The notes beneath the pieces were generated by a model. It had not been told where the DNA came from and made no database searches. It saw only the letters and a program-made list of their open reading frames with translations. The position numbers and the translations under genes are program-made. This document shows, piece by piece, positions 6,561-9,391 of a stretch of 9,391 nucleotides of DNA. The stretch is from an uncultured Collinsella sp. GTDB lineage: Bacteria; Actinomycetota; Coriobacteriia; Coriobacteriales; Coriobacteriaceae. Location: assembly GCA_902496645.1 (NCBI GenBank), contig CABVBR010000076.1:1-9391 (forward strand), given 5' to 3'. Every line of letters begins with the position of its first letter. Positions within the stretch are counted from its first letter, which is position 1.

Positions 6561-6604
6561 TCAATTTGACGGCCCTGCGCCTATATATATGGGGAGTATC
6601 CATT

Positions 6605-6775
6605 ATGTTCAATGCTATCGCGCATGCTTTACTTGCCCTCGCGCCCGAGTTCGATGCTGCAAAGGTCGAGGACGTTCCTATGAGCCTAAAGGCCTGGATC
6701 GATGGTTCGCAGGGCAACATTCGGAGGGAGACGTTGGGCGCCAAGTGCATGGCGCGTCACTTCTTTGCAAATTAG
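6605..6775 (+). CDS. Possible 56-aa small protein between argG and argH
   Basis: An ATG at 6605 follows GGGGAG (6591-6596) by eight bases and opens a 56-codon frame. The product begins MFNAIAHALLALAPEFDAAK and contains SLKAWIDGSQ and a basic C-terminal part (RRETLGAKCMARHFF). The N-terminal 13 residues are hydrophobic but too short for a membrane span. I do not recognise a family. Codon choice is not obviously unlike the neighbours, and the spacing (118 bases to the argH start) would allow co-transcription with argH. It could equally be a remnant of a longer gene or a chance ORF; the readable Shine-Dalgarno is the only positive evidence beyond length. Confidence 0.35.
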   Translation: MFNAIAHALLALAPEFDAAKVEDVPMSLKAWIDGSQGNIRRETLGAKCMARHFFAN

Positions 6776-6893
6776 CTATATGGCCTCGCACATGGTGGGG
6801 AATATGCAAAACTAGCGGTTGAGAAATCGCTTTAGCGACAGGGCGCATTGCTTTGGGCGCTTGTTTTGGGATTTGATGAAAGGGGACGGTTCC

Positions 6894-8324
6894 ATGGCTC
6901 TTTGGGGCGGTCGTTTTGAGGCAGGCGTGGCCGAGGTCACGCAGGAGTTTGGCGCGTCGTTGCCGGTTGACAAACATCTCTATAAGCAGGATATCGCCGG
7001 ATCTAAGGCACATGCCAAGATGCTGGCGGCCCAGGGCATTATCAGCGCCGAGGACGAGCAGGCGATTGCCGAGGGCCTGACCGGAATCGAACAGGATATC
7101 GATGCCGGCAACTTCACCTTTGATATCAACGACGAGGACATTCATATGTCCATCGAAAGCGAGCTGACGCGTCGTATCGGCGAGGCTGGCAAGCGCTTGC
7201 ATACTGGGCGTTCGCGCAACGACCAGGTGGCGACCGATACGCGCCTGGGCGTCAAGGCGCTGGCCAAGGAGCTCATGGAGGCCAATCTTGAGCTGCGCCA
7301 TGTGCTGGTGGATGCGGCCAAGAAGTACGACAAGGTGATTCTTCCGGGCTACACGCATATGCAGCACGCTCAGCCCGTGCTGCTCTCGCATCATCTGCTG
7401 GCGTATTCCTGGATGTTCGCGCGCGACTTTACGCGCCTGAAGGCCGCCTTTGATGCCGCCGACAACTGCCCGCTGGGTGCTGCCGCGCTTGCCGGTACGA
7501 GCTATCCGCTCGATCGCCAGATGACGGCTGCCGAACTTGGCTTTGCGGGCGTGATTCCCAACTCGCTCGATGCGGTTTCCGACCGTGATTTCCTGCTCGA
7601 TCTGCATTACGCCGGATCCGTCATGGCGATGCACCTGTCGCGTCTTTCCGAGGAGATCGTGCTGTGGTCGAGCTCCGAATTTGGCTTTATCACGCTTTCA
7701 GACTCCTACTCCACCGGCTCGTCTATCATGCCGCAGAAGAAGAATCCCGACTTTGCCGAGCTTATCCGCGGTAAGAGCGGTCGCGTGTACGGCAACCTGG
7801 CGCAGCTGCTGGTAACCATGAAGGGCCTGCCGCTCGCTTATAACAAGGACTTGCAGGAGGACAAGGAGGGCGCGCTCGATACCGCTCACACGCTCATGCA
7901 GTGCCTGTCCGTTATGGCCGGAATGATTTCGACCTGGACCGTCAACGAGGATGCCATGGCGCGCGAGTGCGGCGTGGGGCATCTTGCCGCCACCGATGTT
8001 GCCGATTACCTGGCTAAGCGTGGTCTGCCGTTCCGTGAGGCACATGCCGTGGTGGGCCATCTGGTCCTGATGTGTGAGAAGCGCGGCTGCAATCTTGAGG
8101 ACCTGCCGTTTGAGGTGTTCCAGGAGGCAAGCCCGCTCTTTGAGCGCGACATTACCGAGGCACTCGACATCCCGTCGATTATCGCCGCACGCACGACCGA
8201 GGGCGGTACCGCCCCTGCCGCCGTTGCCGTGCAGCTGCAGCGTGCCGAAGCGCAGCTCGTGGGCGACGAAGGCGTGTTTGGATCGCTAACCAAGGTTGTC
8301 GAGATGGGTCACGGGGCAAAGTAG
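6894..8324 (+). CDS. argH: Argininosuccinate lyase
   Basis: ArgH splits argininosuccinate into arginine and fumarate, the last step of arginine synthesis; the enzyme is a cytoplasmic homotetramer of the fumarase/aspartase superfamily. The 476-aa product begins MALWGGRF, the usual ArgH start, and shows HTGRSRNDQVATD (103-115), GYTHMQHAQPV (152-162) with the conserved Thr154-His155, and the superfamily signature GSSIMPQKKNPD (275-286), whose flexible loop carries the catalytic serine. Length is normal (about 460-480). The start is fixed by AAAGGGGA at 6879-6886, eight or so bases upstream; an in-frame ATG at 6876 lies before that site and is unlikely. No frameshift is visible. It follows argG in the same direction but more than 500 bases away across a strong stem-loop, so it may have its own weak promoter or depend on readthrough. 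Confidence 0.97.
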   Translation: MALWGGRFEAGVAEVTQEFGASLPVDKHLYKQDIAGSKAHAKMLAAQGIISAEDEQAIAEGLTGIEQDIDAGNFTFDINDEDIHMSIESELTRRIGEAGKRLHTGRSRNDQVATDTRLGVKALAKELMEANLELRHVLVDAAKKYDKVILPGYTHMQHAQPVLLSHHLLAYSWMFARDFTRLKAAFDAADNCPLGAAALAGTSYPLDRQMTAAELGFAGVIPNSLDAVSDRDFLLDLHYAGSVMAMHLSRLSEEIVLWSSSEFGFITLSDSYSTGSSIMPQKKNPDFAELIRGKSGRVYGNLAQLLVTMKGLPLAYNKDLQEDKEGALDTAHTLMQCLSVMAGMISTWTVNEDAMARECGVGHLAATDVADYLAKRGLPFREAHAVVGHLVLMCEKRGCNLEDLPFEVFQEASPLFERDITEALDIPSIIAARTTEGGTAPAAVAVQLQRAEAQLVGDEGVFGSLTKVVEMGHGAK

Positions 8325-8377
8325 AGGTTTGGCTGAAGACGTATTGTCCATTTATTGATAAATCGTTTTTGCTTTAC

Positions 8378-8408
8378 GGGCGTCTGCTGATGCGGGCGCC
8401 CCTATTTT
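8378..8408 (+). terminator. Intrinsic terminator of argH
   Basis: GGGCGTCTGC (8378-8387) pairs with GCGGGCGCCC (8392-8401) over ten positions, two of them G-U, closing the tetraloop TGAT. CTATTTT follows (8402-8408). Stem, loop size and T-run all fit a Rho-independent terminator located 54 bases after the argH stop. Confidence 0.8.
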
Positions 8409-8479
8409 GCTGCTATGGGGGAGGGGCTTGTCGAGAACTTCTGTAGGACCTTTGGGCAGGTTGTGAAGGGGGTACGTTC

Positions 8480-8531
8480 GCGGGTGGCAACCGACCGCCC
8501 GCTCTGTTCGATGTGGTTGATGAGCGGTCGG
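8480..8531 (+). other. Two mutually exclusive stem-loops in the argH-ndk spacer
   Basis: The 384-base spacer between argH and ndk has no gene-sized ORF that I support. Here GCGGGTGG (8480-8487) can pair with CCGCCCGC (8495-8502), one G-U, loop CAACCGA. Alternatively GAGCGGTCGG (8522-8531) can pair with CCGAC plus CGCTC (8491-8495 and 8500-8504) around a four-base bulge. The string GGGTGGCAACCG resembles the T-box antiterminator core, but no specifier stem is visible in the roughly 70 bases between the argH terminator and this point. Confidence 0.4.
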
Positions 8532-8574
8532 ATGGTACTCTAATCGGGCTTCGAAACAGAAGTGACACATATGG

Positions 8575-8610
8575 AGCGCTTTAATAAATTGCAGCGTTTC
8601 AATAAACAGC
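8575..8610 (+). repeat. Two tandem imperfect 18-bp direct repeats before the ndk promoter
   Basis: AGCGCTTTAATAAATTGC (8575-8592) is followed directly by AGCGTTTCAATAAACAGC (8593-8610); 14 of 18 positions agree. The pair is A+T-rich against the G+C-rich surroundings and ends just before the proposed -35 of ndk, a position suited to an activator site or UP-like element. The same bases also lie in a 16-codon frame starting at ATG 8571 (see findings). Confidence 0.5.
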
Positions 8611-8616
8611 TTTTTG

Positions 8617-8645
8617 TTTAACTGCAGCTAAAACTCTGTTACGAT
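8617..8645 (+). promoter_or_regulatory. Candidate ndk promoter with extended -10
   Basis: TGTTACGAT (8637-8645) is an extended -10 element with hexamer TACGAT. TTTAAC (8617-8622) sits 17 bases upstream as a weak -35 (3 of 6). A start near 8652 would leave a leader of about 57 bases before ndk. The preceding A+T-rich repeats may compensate for the poor -35. Confidence 0.45.
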
Positions 8646-8708
8646 GCAGTCCAGGCGGGTGCCGGAATGGGACTTGGGCACGCGCGAACCTACTTGAAAG
8701 GCTACCTT

Positions 8709-9113
8709 ATGGCTATCGAGAAGACCTTCATCATGATTAAGCCCGACGCCGTGCGCGACCGCAAGATCGGCGAGATCGTTGCTCGTATTGAGCGCAGCGG
8801 CCTTGTCATCGAGCGCATGGAGATGACCACGCTCGAGCGCGCTACCGTCGAGGAGCACTACGCCCATCTGGCCGACAAGCCCTTCTTTGGCGGTCTCTGC
8901 GACTTTATGACGAGCGGTCCGGTCGTCAAGATGGTCGTTTCTGGTCTCTCCGCTGTTTCCAAGATGCGCACCCTTATGGGCGCTACCAACCCGCTTGATG
9001 CTGCTCCTGGCACCATCCGCGGCGACTTCGCTGTCGATGTCAACGCCAACGTGATCCACGGCTCCGACTGCCTGGAGAACGCCGAGATCGAGATCAAGCG
9101 CTTCTTTGGCTAA
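8709..9113 (+). CDS. ndk: Nucleoside diphosphate kinase
   Basis: Ndk moves the gamma-phosphate of ATP to nucleoside diphosphates through a phosphohistidine, balancing NTP and dNTP pools in the cytoplasm. The 134-aa protein has the N-terminal TFIMIKPDAV with Lys11, GEIVARIERSG, the MTSGPVV segment (67-73), GATNPLDAAPGTIRGDF (91-107) with Arg104, and the active-site NVIHGSD with His117. The start is set by GAAAGG (8696-8701) seven bases upstream. Length is slightly below the usual 136-150, as in short bacterial forms. One oddity is VVSGLSAV (76-83), where most Ndk proteins have W/L-E-G-x-x-A-V; the conserved Glu is Ser here. The gene seems monocistronic, with its own promoter and terminators, and converges on the isomerase gene. 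Confidence 0.96.
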   Translation: MAIEKTFIMIKPDAVRDRKIGEIVARIERSGLVIERMEMTTLERATVEEHYAHLADKPFFGGLCDFMTSGPVVKMVVSGLSAVSKMRTLMGATNPLDAAPGTIRGDFAVDVNANVIHGSDCLENAEIEIKRFFG

Positions 9114-9115
9114 AC

Positions 9116-9183
9116 CAGCTTTGACTCCTTAAAGCTGTTAGCGTGTGGCTTGGGCGCCGCGGAATTCCAACCGCCCTTTTATT
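9116..9183 (+). terminator. Stem-loops ending ndk transcription
   Basis: CAGCTTT/AAAGCTG (9116-9122/9131-9137) forms a 7-bp hairpin right after the ndk stop but lacks a T-run. About 15 bases on, GGGCG/CGCCC (9152-9156/9172-9176), or alternatively GCGG/CCGC (9159-9162/9171-9174), is followed at once by TTTTATT (9177-9183). The second is the likelier intrinsic terminator for ndk. Confidence 0.6.
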
Positions 9184-9208
9184 CCGGTAGATTTTTAGTA
9201 AACGCATA

Positions 9209-9257
9209 GAAAACTACTAAAGAGCCCCCGTCCGGATGTTTCTTCCGGGCGGGGGCT
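9209..9257 (-). terminator. Intrinsic terminator of the rpiB-like gene
   Basis: On the plus strand AGCCCCCGTCCGG (9223-9235) pairs with CCGGGCGGGGGCT (9245-9257) over 13 positions with one G-U, loop ATGTTTCTT. Read on the minus strand, the stem is followed by CTTTAGTAGTTTTC. It lies 28 bases past the stop of the minus-strand gene, and no T-run follows on the plus strand, so it serves the minus strand. Confidence 0.75.
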
Positions 9258-9284
9258 GGCGCTAGCGTATGGCTTTGTAAGTCT

Positions 9285-9391
9285 TTAGGCCTCGTCGACA
9301 ATCTTTAGTCCGCGGGTCTGGTCGATCTCGTTGAGGAGATTGACGCGACGCTCGTGGCGGCCGCCCTCAAACTCGGCGTCGAGCCATTCGT
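9285..9391 (-). CDS. rpiB: C-terminal end of a ribose-5-phosphate isomerase B-type protein (partial)
   Basis: Only the last 34 residues are inside the window. They begin EWLDAEFEGGRHERRV and continue to a normal stop. The FEGGRHxRRV segment close to the C-terminus is characteristic of the RpiB/LacA/LacB sugar-phosphate isomerase family, which interconverts ribose 5-phosphate and ribulose 5-phosphate in the pentose phosphate pathway. The short C-terminal tail after that motif (about 18 residues) is of usual size. The bulk of the protein, including the catalytic Cys/Asp residues, is beyond the edge, so RpiB cannot be separated from LacB-like relatives with certainty. Confidence 0.75.
   Translation of the reverse strand, partial: EWLDAEFEGGRHERRVNLLNEIDQTRGLKIVDEA

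Noticed and set aside
6566..6591. Promoter for the small ORF or argH from TTGACG (6566-6571) and the TATATAT tract
   Set aside because: The spacing to any TATATA/TATATG hexamer is only 10-14 bases, too short for a normal sigma-70-type promoter.
8480..8560. tRNA gene suggested by GTTCGAT and the GC-rich stems
   Set aside because: No acceptor stem, anticodon arm or D-loop can be drawn around GTTCGAT; the pairing partners are those of the two alternative hairpins.

Overview
The window looks like chromosomal DNA from a G+C-rich Gram-positive, most probably a gut Coriobacteriia member such as Collinsella. That guess rests on the strong preference for G/C-ending codons, GAAAGG-type ribosome binding sites before most genes, and the gene content. 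It is inference; no rRNA or other marker is present. No insertion sequence, CRISPR array, tRNA or integrase was seen.

Layout: (1) At the left edge, the 3' part of a GH13 alpha-amylase-family glycosidase is followed after 3 bases by a family 6 DNA-deoxyinosine glycosylase. (2) A divergent flavodoxin-fold-like protein (minus strand) converges on these, its stop one base from theirs. (3) Divergent from it lies a PLP-dependent class I/II aminotransferase, which converges on a Cof-type HAD phosphatase (minus) across a hairpin-rich gap. (4) An unusually long leader (about 4740-5148) precedes argG. (5) argG is broken by an apparent 4-bp deletion, then comes a structured 230-base gap, a possible 56-aa ORF, and intact argH with a good terminator. 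(6) ndk follows, preceded by a structured spacer and tandem 18-bp repeats. (7) The C-terminal end of a ribose-5-phosphate isomerase B-type gene (minus) runs off the right edge, with terminators for both converging genes.

The most interesting observation is the argG leader. A 24-codon ORF at 4869-4943 has one of the strongest Shine-Dalgarno sequences in the window. Its last ten residues contain five arginines, ending in three consecutive CGA codons and a stop. A series of competing stem-loops follows, ending in a hairpin plus five T's about 95 bases before the argG start. This is what a ribosome-mediated arginine attenuator would look like. Yet the gene it would control carries a frameshift (loss of one ACGT from a probable ACGTACGT), so the strain may be unable to make argininosuccinate, unless the frameshift is a sequence error.

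argG and argH would together convert citrulline plus aspartate to arginine plus fumarate. The remaining genes are housekeeping or scavenging functions: glucan hydrolysis, repair of deaminated adenine, nucleotide phosphorylation and pentose phosphate interconversion.
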